Both the position numbers and the translations under genes were made by a program. The notes below the pieces were generated by a model. It saw nothing but the letters and a program-made list of their open reading frames with translations, was not told the origin of the DNA and did not search any database. Positions 1 through 7,647 of a stretch of 13,107 bases of DNA are shown here, piece by piece. Location of the stretch: NCBI GenBank assembly GCA_012510305.1, contig JAAZIE010000048.1, positions 1-13,107 on the forward strand, given 5' to 3'. The first letter of the stretch is position 1, and each line of letters begins with the position of its first letter. This DNA is from Bacillota bacterium. Its GTDB lineage: Bacteria > Bacillota > Dethiobacteria > DTU022.

Positions 1-935
1 GGGCGGAGGAGCTGCCGACAACCGCGTACCTGCTGCACGGTGAAGGCTGCCGCTTGAACTGTGCTTTCTGTGCCCAGGCCCGTGATGCCGGGCGGCAGGC
101 GGGGCGCCTCGGCCGGGTTACCTGGCCTTCTTTCAGCCAAAGAGAGGTTATTCAAAGGCTTGAGCAGGCCTCCCCCGGGAAACTGCAGCGCCTCTGCCTG
201 CAAGCAGTTTATGAGCCGGGCGGCGAAAAGGCGGTGGCTGATCTAACCCGCCGTTTGGCCGGGGCCCAGCCGCTGCCGCTTTCCCTTTCCGTTCCGGTTT
301 TCTCCGTAGAAGAGGCGGCCGGCTTTTTCAGCGCCGGGGCGGAGCGGCTCTCCCTGGCCCTCGATGCGGTTACCGGGGAGCTCTATGCCCGCTACAAGGG
401 CGGCCGGCTGCAAGCGCGGCTCCGCCTTCTGCTTGGCTGTGCCCGCCGCTGGCCGGGGCGGATGAGCACACATCTGATCTGCGGTCTTGGTGAAACTGAA
501 GAAGAGGTGGCCTCGCTTTTGGATCTGCTGCTGCAGGAGGGGATTACCGTGGCTCTTTTTGCCTTTACCCCGCTGAAGGGCACCGCCCTGGAGCGCCGCC
601 TTCCCCCGCCCCCCGGGTCCTACCGCCGCCTGCAGGCCCTTCACTACCTGCTGCGGCAGGGTCATATTTCTTTGGGGGATCTGCGCTTTCACCGGGGACG
701 GTTGGCCTCTTTCGGAATCGATTCCGGCAGTTTGAGAGATCTGCTGAAAGGGGGGCAGGCTTTTCAAACCAGCGGCTGCCCCGGCTGCAACCGCCCCTAT
801 TACAACGAAAAGCCCGGCGGATTTATCTATAACTATCCCCGCCGGCTGGGGCCCTCCGAAGCTGCCGCCGCCCTGGAGCTCCTTCCCGGCCGCGGAGAGC
901 TTTCGGCAGACCGGGATTTGGAAGCGGGAGGGTGA
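1..935 (+). CDS. Radical SAM protein, LipS1/LipS2-like (5' partial)
   Basis: The reading frame is open to the left edge (codons start at position 3), so the N-terminus is missing. The visible start reads AEELPTTAYLLHGEGC and contains the radical SAM cluster motif CRLNCAFC (CxxxCxxC), which holds a [4Fe-4S] cluster and SAM. The C-terminal part has a second cysteine motif, SGCPGCNRPYYNE, that could bind an auxiliary Fe-S cluster; auxiliary clusters are known sulfur donors in lipoyl and biotin synthases. The stop lies 10 bp before a LipM-like octanoyltransferase, and a dihydrolipoyl dehydrogenase follows. Two-protein radical SAM lipoyl synthases (LipS1 plus LipS2, often annotated as biotin synthase-like) are known from archaea and some bacteria, and this context fits one half of such a pair. 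I cannot tell which half; the partner would have to lie to the left. Radical SAM membership is certain, the lipoyl role is inference. TTG at 54 is internal, not the start. Confidence 0.8.
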   Translation, partial: AEELPTTAYLLHGEGCRLNCAFCAQARDAGRQAGRLGRVTWPSFSQREVIQRLEQASPGKLQRLCLQAVYEPGGEKAVADLTRRLAGAQPLPLSLSVPVFSVEEAAGFFSAGAERLSLALDAVTGELYARYKGGRLQARLRLLLGCARRWPGRMSTHLICGLGETEEEVASLLDLLLQEGITVALFAFTPLKGTALERRLPPPPGSYRRLQALHYLLRQGHISLGDLRFHRGRLASFGIDSGSLRDLLKGGQAFQTSGCPGCNRPYYNEKPGGFIYNYPRRLGPSEAAAALELLPGRGELSADRDLEAGG

Positions 936-945
936 AAGAGCGGCT

Positions 946-1674
946 ATGGTGAACAAATGGCGCCTTCTTCTTGATCAGCCCCTGCCGGGGGCGGTGAACA
1001 TGCAGCGCGATCTGGAGATCGTCGAAGAGGTTGCCGCCGGCAAAGCTCCGCCCACTTTGCGCCTTTACCGCTGGGCGCCGCCCGCCCTTTCCACCGGGCG
1101 CTTTCAGGACCCCGGCAGAGTGGCGGATCCGGAAGCCTGCCGCCGCCTGGGGATAGATCTTCTCCGCCGCCCCACCGGGGGGCGGGCGCTCCTTCACCAC
1201 CGGGAGCTCACCTACAGTATCGTTCTCCCCGACCGGCGGGAGATCATTCCGGCGGGGGTGCTCCCCTCTTACCGGTTTATCAGCCGGGCCCTGCTGCTTG
1301 CCTTTGAAACCTTGCAGATCAAGGCGGAGCTCAGCCCCGAAAGCGCCGGGGGTACGGACCTGCTGCCGGGTTCCTGTTTCGACACCCCTTCGGCTTATGA
1401 GCTGCGTGTTCAGGGGAAAAAAGTGGTGGGCAGCGCCCAGCTGCGCCGGAAGGGGGTGCTGCTTCAGCACGGTTCGATCCTGCTGAGCCGGCCGCTGGAA
1501 ATTTATCGCCGGATCCTGCGGTTTCCGGAGGGCAGCAACGGCGATGCTTACCTGGCATCGCTGCGCCAAAGATCCGCCGGCCTCCTGGACCTGGGCTGCA
1601 AGATCTCCACGGATGAGCTCTCCGGCGCCCTGGCCGCCGGCTTTGCCGATCTTTTTAATATTGCCTGGATCTAA
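946..1674 (+). CDS. lipM: Octanoyl-[carrier] transferase, LipM-like
   Basis: This is a 242-residue member of the biotin/lipoate protein ligase fold. It shows RRPTGGRALLHHRELTYS (residues 74-91) and GKKVVGSAQLRRKGVLLQHGSILL (157-180). The loop GSCFDTPSAYEL (142-153) places Cys144 where LipM octanoyltransferases carry their nucleophilic cysteine, and a lysine (158 or 159) sits in the usual GKKVVGS position. ATP-dependent LplA ligases lack that cysteine. Such enzymes move octanoate from acyl carrier protein to a lipoyl-domain protein (in Bacillus, GcvH), giving the substrate for sulfur insertion. It is preceded at 10 bp by a radical SAM gene and followed by lpd, so a lipoyl assembly operon is likely. 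The ATG at 946 has a GGGAGGG 13 bp upstream. The protein is shorter than Bacillus LipM (about 278 residues): it stops after FNIAWI and lacks the usual C-terminal tail. Whether this is natural or a late truncation is not clear. Confidence 0.85.
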   Translation: MVNKWRLLLDQPLPGAVNMQRDLEIVEEVAAGKAPPTLRLYRWAPPALSTGRFQDPGRVADPEACRRLGIDLLRRPTGGRALLHHRELTYSIVLPDRREIIPAGVLPSYRFISRALLLAFETLQIKAELSPESAGGTDLLPGSCFDTPSAYELRVQGKKVVGSAQLRRKGVLLQHGSILLSRPLEIYRRILRFPEGSNGDAYLASLRQRSAGLLDLGCKISTDELSGALAAGFADLFNIAWI

Positions 1675-1714
1675 AAGCTTTGCCACTACCGTCACATCTG
1701 ATGGAGGTTTTAAA

Positions 1715-3127
1715 ATGGATCATCACTATGAGTTGGTTGTCATCGGCGGCGGGCCCGGCGGTTACAGCGCTGCGCTGCGGGGAGCCGCTCTCGGTTTAAA
1801 GACGCTTCTTGTGGAAAAAGAACACCTGGGCGGCACCTGCCTGAACCACGGCTGCATCCCCACCAAGAGCCTCCTGCACAGCGCCTCGCTTTACCGAAAA
1901 CTTGAAAGTGCCGGGACATTTGGTATCCGCACCGGTGAGATCGGCTTTGATTATCCCAAAATCCAGCAGCGCAGGGCCGCCGTGGTGCACAACCTGGTGG
2001 AGGGGCTGGCGGGGCTGCTCAAAACAGCCGGGGTGGCGGTCTGGCCGGGCCGGGCCGGGCTTCTTTCAGCAAACCGGGTTCAGGTCACCTTTCCCGGCGG
2101 CGAACAGCGCATCGCCGGGGCGAAAAATCTGCTTATCGCCACCGGCGGCAGCGAAGTCGTGCCCCCTGTCCCCGGGATAGAGCTGCCCGGGGTGATCTGC
2201 GCAGAGGAGGCCCTGGCCCTGCCGGAGCTTCCTTCCAGCCTGGCGATCATCGGCGGCGGCGTTATTGCCCTGGAAATGGCGACAATATTTGCCGCCTTTC
2301 ATGTTTCCGTAACCATTGTCCAGCGCAGTATCCTGCTCCGCCGCGAAGATCGCGAGATGGTACGCCGCCTGGCGCCAAACCTGCGGCGGCAGCGGATCCG
2401 GGTGCTCACCGAAACGGCGCTGCGTGAAATCAGCGCCGCCCCGGAGGGCGGACTTGTCCTGGCCGTGGAAGGCCCCCGTGGAGAAGAGACCCTGGCGGTG
2501 GAAAAGGTGCTCGTGGCGGTGGGGCGGCAGCCTTTTTTCGGAGGTTTGAACCTGGCCGGCGCGGGCATAGACTTCAGCGAGCGGGGTATCGCCGTTGATG
2601 CGGGGATGGCGGCCGCTGTTCCCGGGGTTTACGCCGCCGGTGACGCCGCTGATCCGGGTTACTTTTTGGCCCATACCGCTTTTCACCAGGGGCTGGCGGC
2701 AGCTGAAAACGCTGCCGGCGGAAGCGCTTCTTTCAGCGCAAAAGCGATTCCTGTTTGCATCTTCACCGATCCCCCGCTGGCTCGCGCGGGCCTGACCGAG
2801 GAGCAGGCCCGGGAGGAGGGTTATCCGGTCCAGGTGGGCAAGTTTCCCTTCAGCGCCAGCGGCAAAGCTTTTCTCCGGGATGAAACGGCGGGCGTGGTGA
2901 AAATTGTCGCCGGCGGCGAGCAGGGTACCGTCCTGGGGGTGCATATTCTCGGCCCCCATGCTCCCGACCTGATCCAGGAAGGAACCCTGGCCGTGGCTGC
3001 GGGAGCAAAGGTAAAGGATCTGGAAAAACTGATCCATCCTCATCCCACGCTCAGCGAAACTCTCTGGGAGGCGGCCCTGGCGGCCTCCGGCCTGCCGCTG
3101 CACCTGGCGCCAAGAAGGGGGCGCTAG
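1715..3127 (+). CDS. lpdA: Dihydrolipoyl dehydrogenase (E3)
   Basis: This flavoprotein of 470 residues reoxidises dihydrolipoyl groups of 2-oxoacid dehydrogenases or the glycine cleavage system. It shows the FAD-binding GGGPGG (11-16), the redox disulfide CLNHGC (Cys42/Cys47), a nicotinamide-binding IIGGGVIALEMA, the second FAD motif YAAGDAA, and the C-terminal HPHPTLSE with catalytic His443 and Glu448. Start choice: ATG at 1715 has GGAGG at 1703-1707 with 7-bp spacing; an upstream in-frame ATG at 1544 lies inside lipM and adds non-homologous residues. The gene follows lipM after 40 bp and fits a lipoyl group. One oddity: the second strand of the nicotinamide domain ends VTIVQRS, where NAD-dependent enzymes usually have Glu (VVE). 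That stretch looks more like the NADPH-using mercuric reductases, although the C-terminal cysteine pair typical of those is absent. Confidence 0.92.
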   Translation: MDHHYELVVIGGGPGGYSAALRGAALGLKTLLVEKEHLGGTCLNHGCIPTKSLLHSASLYRKLESAGTFGIRTGEIGFDYPKIQQRRAAVVHNLVEGLAGLLKTAGVAVWPGRAGLLSANRVQVTFPGGEQRIAGAKNLLIATGGSEVVPPVPGIELPGVICAEEALALPELPSSLAIIGGGVIALEMATIFAAFHVSVTIVQRSILLRREDREMVRRLAPNLRRQRIRVLTETALREISAAPEGGLVLAVEGPRGEETLAVEKVLVAVGRQPFFGGLNLAGAGIDFSERGIAVDAGMAAAVPGVYAAGDAADPGYFLAHTAFHQGLAAAENAAGGSASFSAKAIPVCIFTDPPLARAGLTEEQAREEGYPVQVGKFPFSASGKAFLRDETAGVVKIVAGGEQGTVLGVHILGPHAPDLIQEGTLAVAAGAKVKDLEKLIHPHPTLSETLWEAALAASGLPLHLAPRRGR

Positions 3128-3159
3128 CGTTTTGCCCCGGGCCTGTCCTTTTGTGGATC

Positions 3160-3189
3160 TTGGGGGCCGGGTATGGTAAATTGTAAATA
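3160..3189 (+). promoter_or_regulatory. Possible promoter of serA
   Basis: The 133-bp gap between lpd and serA contains an AT-rich stretch. TTGGGG (3160-3165) and TAAATA (3184-3189, preceded by TG one base away) lie 18 bp apart and could be a weak sigma-A promoter. The match is poor and other pairings are possible. Confidence 0.25.
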
Positions 3190-3260
3190 ATCTAGCGATC
3201 CCGTTAAAATATGCGAATTAAGGGATAAAGATAAAAATGCCGGTGGGAGGTAACCTGGAA

Positions 3261-4871
3261 ATGAAGATACTGGTCAGCGACCCCCTTTCCCCCAGTGGGC
3301 TGGAGTTTTTAAAAAAACATGCCCGGGTGGAGCAGCAAACGAAGCTGTCTTCCGAAGAGCTGCAGCAGATCATCGGTGATTATGACGCCCTCATCGTGCG
3401 CAGCAGCACCCAGGTGACCCGGGAGGTCATAGAAGCGGGGAGGCGGCTCAAAGTGATCGGGCGCGCCGGCGTGGGGGTGGATAATATCGATCTGCCCGCG
3501 GCTACCGAAAAAGGGATTATCGTGCTCAATGTTCCCGGGGCCAATACCATCTCTGCGGCGGAGCTGACCCTGGCGCTGCTTGTTTCGCTGGCCCGCAACA
3601 TCCCCGGGGCCAGTTACTCGGTTAAGCGGGGCGCTTGGGCCCGGCAAAAGTTTTTGGGGATAGAGCTGAACGGAAAGACGCTCGGCATCGTGGGGTTGGG
3701 CCACGTGGGCAGCGAGGTGGGCCGCCGCGCGCGGGCCCTGGGGATGCACCTTTTATGCTCCGATCCCTATATTCCGGCGGAGCGCGCCGCCAAGATCGGG
3801 GTGGAGATGGTGGAGCTGGACCACCTCCTGCGGCACTCTGACTTTGTCTCCCTGCATGTCCCCCTGATCCAGGCGACGCGCTATCTCATCGGGGCGGCGG
3901 AGCTGGCGCTGATGAAACCCGGGGCCATGCTGATCAACTGCGCCCGGGGCGGTATTGTCGACGAAGCCGCCCTTCACGACGCCCTGGTGGAGGGAAAGAT
4001 TGCGGGGGCGGCGATCGATGTTTTTGAGAAAGAGCCGCCTTCGGGGAGCCCGCTGCTGGACCTGGACAGCGTTATCGCCACCCCCCACCTGGGCGCTTTG
4101 ACCCGGGAGGCGCAGACCAGCGTGGCCCTGCAGGTGGCGGAACAGGTGCTCAAAGCTCTTTCGGGAGAACCGGTCACCTCGGCGGTAAACCTGCCTTCGC
4201 TGATGCCTGAAACAGCGGCGGCGCTGGAACCCTACCTGCCCCTGATGCGCCTGCTGGGCAGCTTTTATATGCAGTTCTACGGCGGCTCCGTCGATGAAAT
4301 TGAGCTGGCCTATACAGGTGAGATCGCCTCTTTGCCCCTGGCGCCCCTGACCGCCTCCTGCCTGTCCGGGTTGTTCCAGGGGATTGTCGAGAGCCCGGTC
4401 ACCCCGGTCAACGCCCTGCTCATGGCGCAGCGCCGGGGGATCAAGGTGCGGGAAAGCTCCACCGCCGAGCTTAAAAGCTACAGCAGCCTGGCCCAGATCA
4501 ATGTCCGCGAGGGCGGGGCGGTGAAGCGTCTCGCCGGCACCGTGCTGGGAAAGGACGACATCCGGCTCACCCGGATCGGCGATTACCGCATCGAGGTGGT
4601 CCCGGCGCGCTTCATGCTCATCACCACCCATCATGACCGGCCGGGCGTGGTCGGCAGGGTGGGCACCCTGCTGGGGGATGAAGATATCAACATCGCCAGC
4701 ATGCAGCTGGGCCGCCAGGCCGTGGGGGGAGAAGCGATGATGGCCCTGCAGATCGACCAGCGCATTTCTCCCGCGGTGATGCACCGGCTCAAGCAGCACG
4801 ACGTCATCGACTCGGCCCGTTTTGTGGAGCTGTCCAACTGGGAAGGCGGCCCCGGCTTGGAGCGGGCTTAG
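3261..4871 (+). CDS. serA: D-3-phosphoglycerate dehydrogenase
   Basis: This 536-residue enzyme oxidises 3-phosphoglycerate to 3-phosphohydroxypyruvate, the first step of serine synthesis. The order is substrate domain, NAD domain (LGIVGLGHVGSEVG, 141-154), catalytic residues Arg229 (INCARGG), Glu258 (VFEKEPP) and His276 (ATPHLG), an intervening ASB-type domain (about 310-445), and a C-terminal ACT domain (about 451-525, MLITTHHDRPGVVGRVGTLL) that in this family binds serine for feedback control. The length matches the long form of the family. Start choice: ATG at 3261 gives the conserved MKILVSD and has GGGAGG at 3245-3250; an ATG at 3237 adds eight unconserved residues and would place that Shine-Dalgarno sequence inside the gene. 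No serC is adjacent. The hydrolase gene follows after 41 bp, probably on the same transcript. Confidence 0.95.
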   Translation: MKILVSDPLSPSGLEFLKKHARVEQQTKLSSEELQQIIGDYDALIVRSSTQVTREVIEAGRRLKVIGRAGVGVDNIDLPAATEKGIIVLNVPGANTISAAELTLALLVSLARNIPGASYSVKRGAWARQKFLGIELNGKTLGIVGLGHVGSEVGRRARALGMHLLCSDPYIPAERAAKIGVEMVELDHLLRHSDFVSLHVPLIQATRYLIGAAELALMKPGAMLINCARGGIVDEAALHDALVEGKIAGAAIDVFEKEPPSGSPLLDLDSVIATPHLGALTREAQTSVALQVAEQVLKALSGEPVTSAVNLPSLMPETAAALEPYLPLMRLLGSFYMQFYGGSVDEIELAYTGEIASLPLAPLTASCLSGLFQGIVESPVTPVNALLMAQRRGIKVRESSTAELKSYSSLAQINVREGGAVKRLAGTVLGKDDIRLTRIGDYRIEVVPARFMLITTHHDRPGVVGRVGTLLGDEDINIASMQLGRQAVGGEAMMALQIDQRISPAVMHRLKQHDVIDSARFVELSNWEGGPGLERA

Positions 4872-4912
4872 TTCTCCGGGAAGTGTAAATATTCTCTGGG
4901 AGGGCTTTCAAT

Positions 4913-5704
4913 ATGGGCATCTATTCAGCGATCGATCAGCAGGCGTTGCTCCTGCGCTTTCTTTTTTACCCGCGTAAGTGGACCCGGCCGGCTCCTGCGG
5001 GGGCCGAGGATCTCCTCGTCCCCGTGGAGAAAGATATCGCCGTCGGCTGCCGCCTGTACGGCGGTGCCCCCGGGCACCCCTGGATCCTGCTTTTTCACGG
5101 GAACGGTGAGATCGCGGCTGATTACGACCAGATCGCCCCTTTTTATCAACAAAGGGAGATCAACCTCGCTGTGGCCGACTATCGCGGTTACGGGCGCAGC
5201 GGCGGGCAGCCGACCTTTAGCGGCATGGTCGGGGACGCCCCGCTGATTTTCGAAGCGATCCGGGAAAGGTTGGCGCAGCGGCAGCGGCAGGAAAAGCTTT
5301 TTGTCATGGGCCGCTCCCTGGGCAGCATCTCCGCCCTGGAGCTGGCCGGGCAGTACCCCGGTGACATTTCCGGCCTGATCATCGAAAGCGGCTTTATCAG
5401 CGTCACCGGGCTGATCAGTCACCTGGGGCTGCCGGCCCTGGGGCTGGATTTAAGCGCCATTGACGCCGAAAGCAGGCGCAGGGCGGCGCAGATCAAGCTG
5501 CCGGCGCTGATCATTCACGGCCGCGCGGACAGCCTTGTTCCTTTCAGCCAGGCCGAAGAGCTGCACCGCTGCCTGGGAAGCGAGTCCAGGGAACTTGTGC
5601 CCATCCCCGGGGCGGAGCACAACGACGTCATCTTCGTCGACCGGGAGCGCTACTTTGGCGCTATCGCCGGCTTTGTTGAAGAGCGGAGCCGCTCCTCCAG
5701 TTGA
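4913..5704 (+). CDS. Alpha/beta hydrolase family protein
   Basis: The product is a 263-residue soluble serine hydrolase with no signal peptide. It has the oxyanion strand motif LLFHGNGE (59-66), the nucleophile elbow GRSLG with Ser135, an acid residue Asp206 in IHGRADSLVP, and the catalytic His236 in GAEHNDV. The motif ADYRGYGRSGG (88-98) is typical of the BAAT/acyl-CoA thioesterase-like and YqiA/FrsA-like branches, but the substrate cannot be read from the sequence. The ATG at 4913 has GGGAGGG 8 bp upstream. It lies 41 bp after serA and 30 bp before the LysR gene, all on the same strand, so co-transcription is plausible; this does not show a function in serine synthesis. Confidence 0.85.
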   Translation: MGIYSAIDQQALLLRFLFYPRKWTRPAPAGAEDLLVPVEKDIAVGCRLYGGAPGHPWILLFHGNGEIAADYDQIAPFYQQREINLAVADYRGYGRSGGQPTFSGMVGDAPLIFEAIRERLAQRQRQEKLFVMGRSLGSISALELAGQYPGDISGLIIESGFISVTGLISHLGLPALGLDLSAIDAESRRRAAQIKLPALIIHGRADSLVPFSQAEELHRCLGSESRELVPIPGAEHNDVIFVDRERYFGAIAGFVEERSRSSS

Positions 5705-5734
5705 GCGCAGCTCCCGGAAAGGAAATTAAGCACG

Positions 5735-6748
5735 ATGGATTTTCACCAGTTAAAGGTATTTGTGGAGGTGGCCCGTCAGAAAAGTTTTTCCCGGGCTGCA
5801 GAAAGTGTTTTACTCACCCAGCCCACGGTGAGCGCACACATCAAAGCCCTGGAAAACGAAGTGGGCGCCCCGCTGCTGGACCGCAGCCAGCGGGAGCTGC
5901 AGCTGACCGGTGCGGGGAAGGTTCTGCTCCGTTACGCCAGGCAGCTGCTGAATATCAAGGAGGAAGCCGTTTTCGCGGTTCAGGAAGAGCGCCGGGCGAT
6001 CGACGGCCACCTGGAGATAGCCTCCAGCAGTGTTCCGGGAGCCTATATTCTGCCGGGGCTGATGAGCAGCTTTCTTGAAAAGCATCCCGCGGTCACCTTT
6101 GCGGTGATGCTCAGGGATACCCGGCAGGTCTATGAAAACATCAGGGAATACAGTTACGACCTGGGATTTGTCGGTGAGCCGGTTTTAATCGACGGGCTGG
6201 AACAGGTTCAACTGCTGCGGGATGAACTGCTCTTGATCGCCGCTCCCGGAACCCGCTTGCCCGGGGAAGGACCCCTCCCTGAAATTACGGGGGGGCGGCG
6301 GGGCGAAAGCCCGGCGAACCGCAAAAGCGGCGGCGGAGAGCCTGCCGCCCCGCTGTTTGAATTCGACCTGGCTGCCGGCGCCAATGCGGAAAAGTTTTTA
6401 GAAATCCCTTTCGTGATCAGGGAGCCCGGCTCTGCCACCCGGGTCGTCTTTGAAAAGTCCCTGGAGGAATACTACGGCCGGCAAGAAAACAAGGTGGCCT
6501 TGCGGGTGATCGCCTATCTGGAAAGCCAGGAGGCGATCAAGGAGGCGGTTAAAACCGGGCTGGGGGTTACCGTGATCTCCCGCCATGCGGTGAAAGATGA
6601 GCTGGCGGCGGGGCTGCTCAAAGGCTACCGCTTGGCGGGCCTGGGGCTGGAGCGCAGCTTCTACCTGATCTACCACCGGAACCGGATCTTATCCCCGCTC
6701 AGCCGGGCATTTCTTGATCATTGCGCCGGCTGCTTCAGCGGGATCTGA
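5735..6748 (+). CDS. LysR-family regulator, selenium-metabolism-associated type
   Basis: The N-terminal winged helix-turn-helix (residues 1-60, MDFHQLKVFVEVARQKSFSRAAE then LTQPTVSAHIKALE) is classic LysR, followed by the linker helix and the periplasmic-binding-protein-like effector domain (90-330). The N-terminus and GHLEIASSSVPGAYILPGLM closely resemble the LysR subgroup annotated as selenium-metabolism associated in Clostridia, and a yedE-tusA-DUF3343 operon lies next to it in convergent orientation, supporting that. At 337 residues it is about 35 longer than usual. The excess is a Gly/Arg/Pro-rich stretch at about 175-218 (GGRRGESPANRKSGGG), between the usual LLIAAPGT and IPFVIREPGSATR. 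The GGAAAGGA at 5716-5723 serves the ATG at 5735. Its stop is only 2 bp from the opposing stop of the kinase-like gene. Confidence 0.85.
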   Translation: MDFHQLKVFVEVARQKSFSRAAESVLLTQPTVSAHIKALENEVGAPLLDRSQRELQLTGAGKVLLRYARQLLNIKEEAVFAVQEERRAIDGHLEIASSSVPGAYILPGLMSSFLEKHPAVTFAVMLRDTRQVYENIREYSYDLGFVGEPVLIDGLEQVQLLRDELLLIAAPGTRLPGEGPLPEITGGRRGESPANRKSGGGEPAAPLFEFDLAAGANAEKFLEIPFVIREPGSATRVVFEKSLEEYYGRQENKVALRVIAYLESQEAIKEAVKTGLGVTVISRHAVKDELAAGLLKGYRLAGLGLERSFYLIYHRNRILSPLSRAFLDHCAGCFSGI

Positions 6749-6750
6749 GC

Positions 6751-7647
6751 TCAAGGCCGCCGCGATCCTTCATCTGTCTTGCTCCTTTCTCCGGTGCCGA
6801 GGACTTCATCCAGTGCTCGCGGAATCTCTTTGATCAGATCGGCGATCTGTGTTGCCGGGGTCGGCTTGGCATAGAGGCCGGCCAGCCGGTTAACCTTGGC
6901 TGCATCGACGGCGGCCTCTTCGATCTTCATCCCCCGGGCGATGAGCGCGGAGACGATTCCGGTGAGAGTGTCCCCGGTGCCGCCGATCGCTTCGAGCACC
7001 TCCTCCTTGGGCCGGTCAATTTTTGCCAGGATGCCCTCTTTGTCGGCCAGGTGATCGCCGGCCCCCTTCACCAGCAGGTAAGCGGCGGCGTTGTTGTGGC
7101 GGTAGGCCCTGGCGATCAGATCGGGCACCAGGTTTTCATCGTGCAGGATAAATCCCCGGGTATAGAAGGGATGGGGGGCCTTCTCGTCCGCCAGGTAGGC
7201 CAGCTCACCGGCATCGGGGGTAAAGAGATCAAAATGCGCCGCATCGCCGCCCATTTTGGCCACATACATGAACCCGGCATCGGCGATCAGGGTGGGCCGG
7301 GGTGCCATCGCCTCGATCTCCGAGAGCATCTCTTTGAACAGGGTCACATCCGGCTGGAAGTAGTGCAGGGCCAGGGCGCTGAAAGAGCTTTCCCTGATCC
7401 CGGCGATGAGATGTTTGTACAGCTGCCGGGAGCCTTCCCCGCTGCCGATATCCCCCACCAGGTAGCAAAAAGGGGCGGGGCGACCCAGGTATCTCAGGGT
7501 TTCCGCCGCCGCCGCGATCAGCGCCGGGGTCCCCCGGTTGACGGCAACAGCTCTGTTTTCAATGTGGATCTGCCCTTCCTTCAGCAGGGCGGGGCCGCAG
7601 GTGAGCGGAAAGCGATCTTCCGGGATTGTTCCCACTAGGCCGAGCAT
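6751..7647 (-). CDS. Ribokinase-fold protein, YjeF C-terminal/NAD(P)HX dehydratase-like
   Basis: This 298-residue protein of the ribokinase superfamily resembles the carbohydrate kinase-related domain of YjeF. It shows LFTPDAGELAYL (141-152, cf. TPHPGE), LLVKGAGDHLADKEG (191-205) and the nucleotide/anion-hole motif GGTGDTLTG (222-230) with the presumed catalytic base Asp226. Known relatives repair hydrated NAD(P)H using ADP, or phosphorylate small alcohols. The family's usual N-terminal epimerase domain is absent, and the first 60 residues look unlike standard dehydratases, so the substrate is open. It is the last gene of the yedE operon and overlaps the end of the DUF3343 gene by 13 bp, which implies translational coupling. 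The start ATG (7647-7645) follows GGTGG at short spacing. A link to selenium metabolism is inferred from the neighbours only. Confidence 0.7.
   Translation of the reverse strand: MLGLVGTIPEDRFPLTCGPALLKEGQIHIENRAVAVNRGTPALIAAAAETLRYLGRPAPFCYLVGDIGSGEGSRQLYKHLIAGIRESSFSALALHYFQPDVTLFKEMLSEIEAMAPRPTLIADAGFMYVAKMGGDAAHFDLFTPDAGELAYLADEKAPHPFYTRGFILHDENLVPDLIARAYRHNNAAAYLLVKGAGDHLADKEGILAKIDRPKEEVLEAIGGTGDTLTGIVSALIARGMKIEEAAVDAAKVNRLAGLYAKPTPATQIADLIKEIPRALDEVLGTGERSKTDEGSRRP

Noticed and set aside
1544..1714. Upstream ATG start for lpd
   Set aside because: It overlaps lipM, adds unconserved residues, and lacks the Shine-Dalgarno sequence seen before 1715.
2066..3103. Long minus-strand open frame under lpd; similar ones lie under serA (3753-4799) and lipM (823-1695)
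   Set aside because: They are shadows of well-supported genes caused by high GC, with no domain and no ribosome binding site.
3128..3175. Terminator after lpd formed by the CCCGGGCC and GGGCCGGG stretches
   Set aside because: The arms do not pair without mismatches and no T-run follows.
6721..7638. 305-codon open frame on the + strand
   Set aside because: It is fully antisense to the kinase-like gene, has no recognisable domain, and its composition is that of a high-GC shadow frame.
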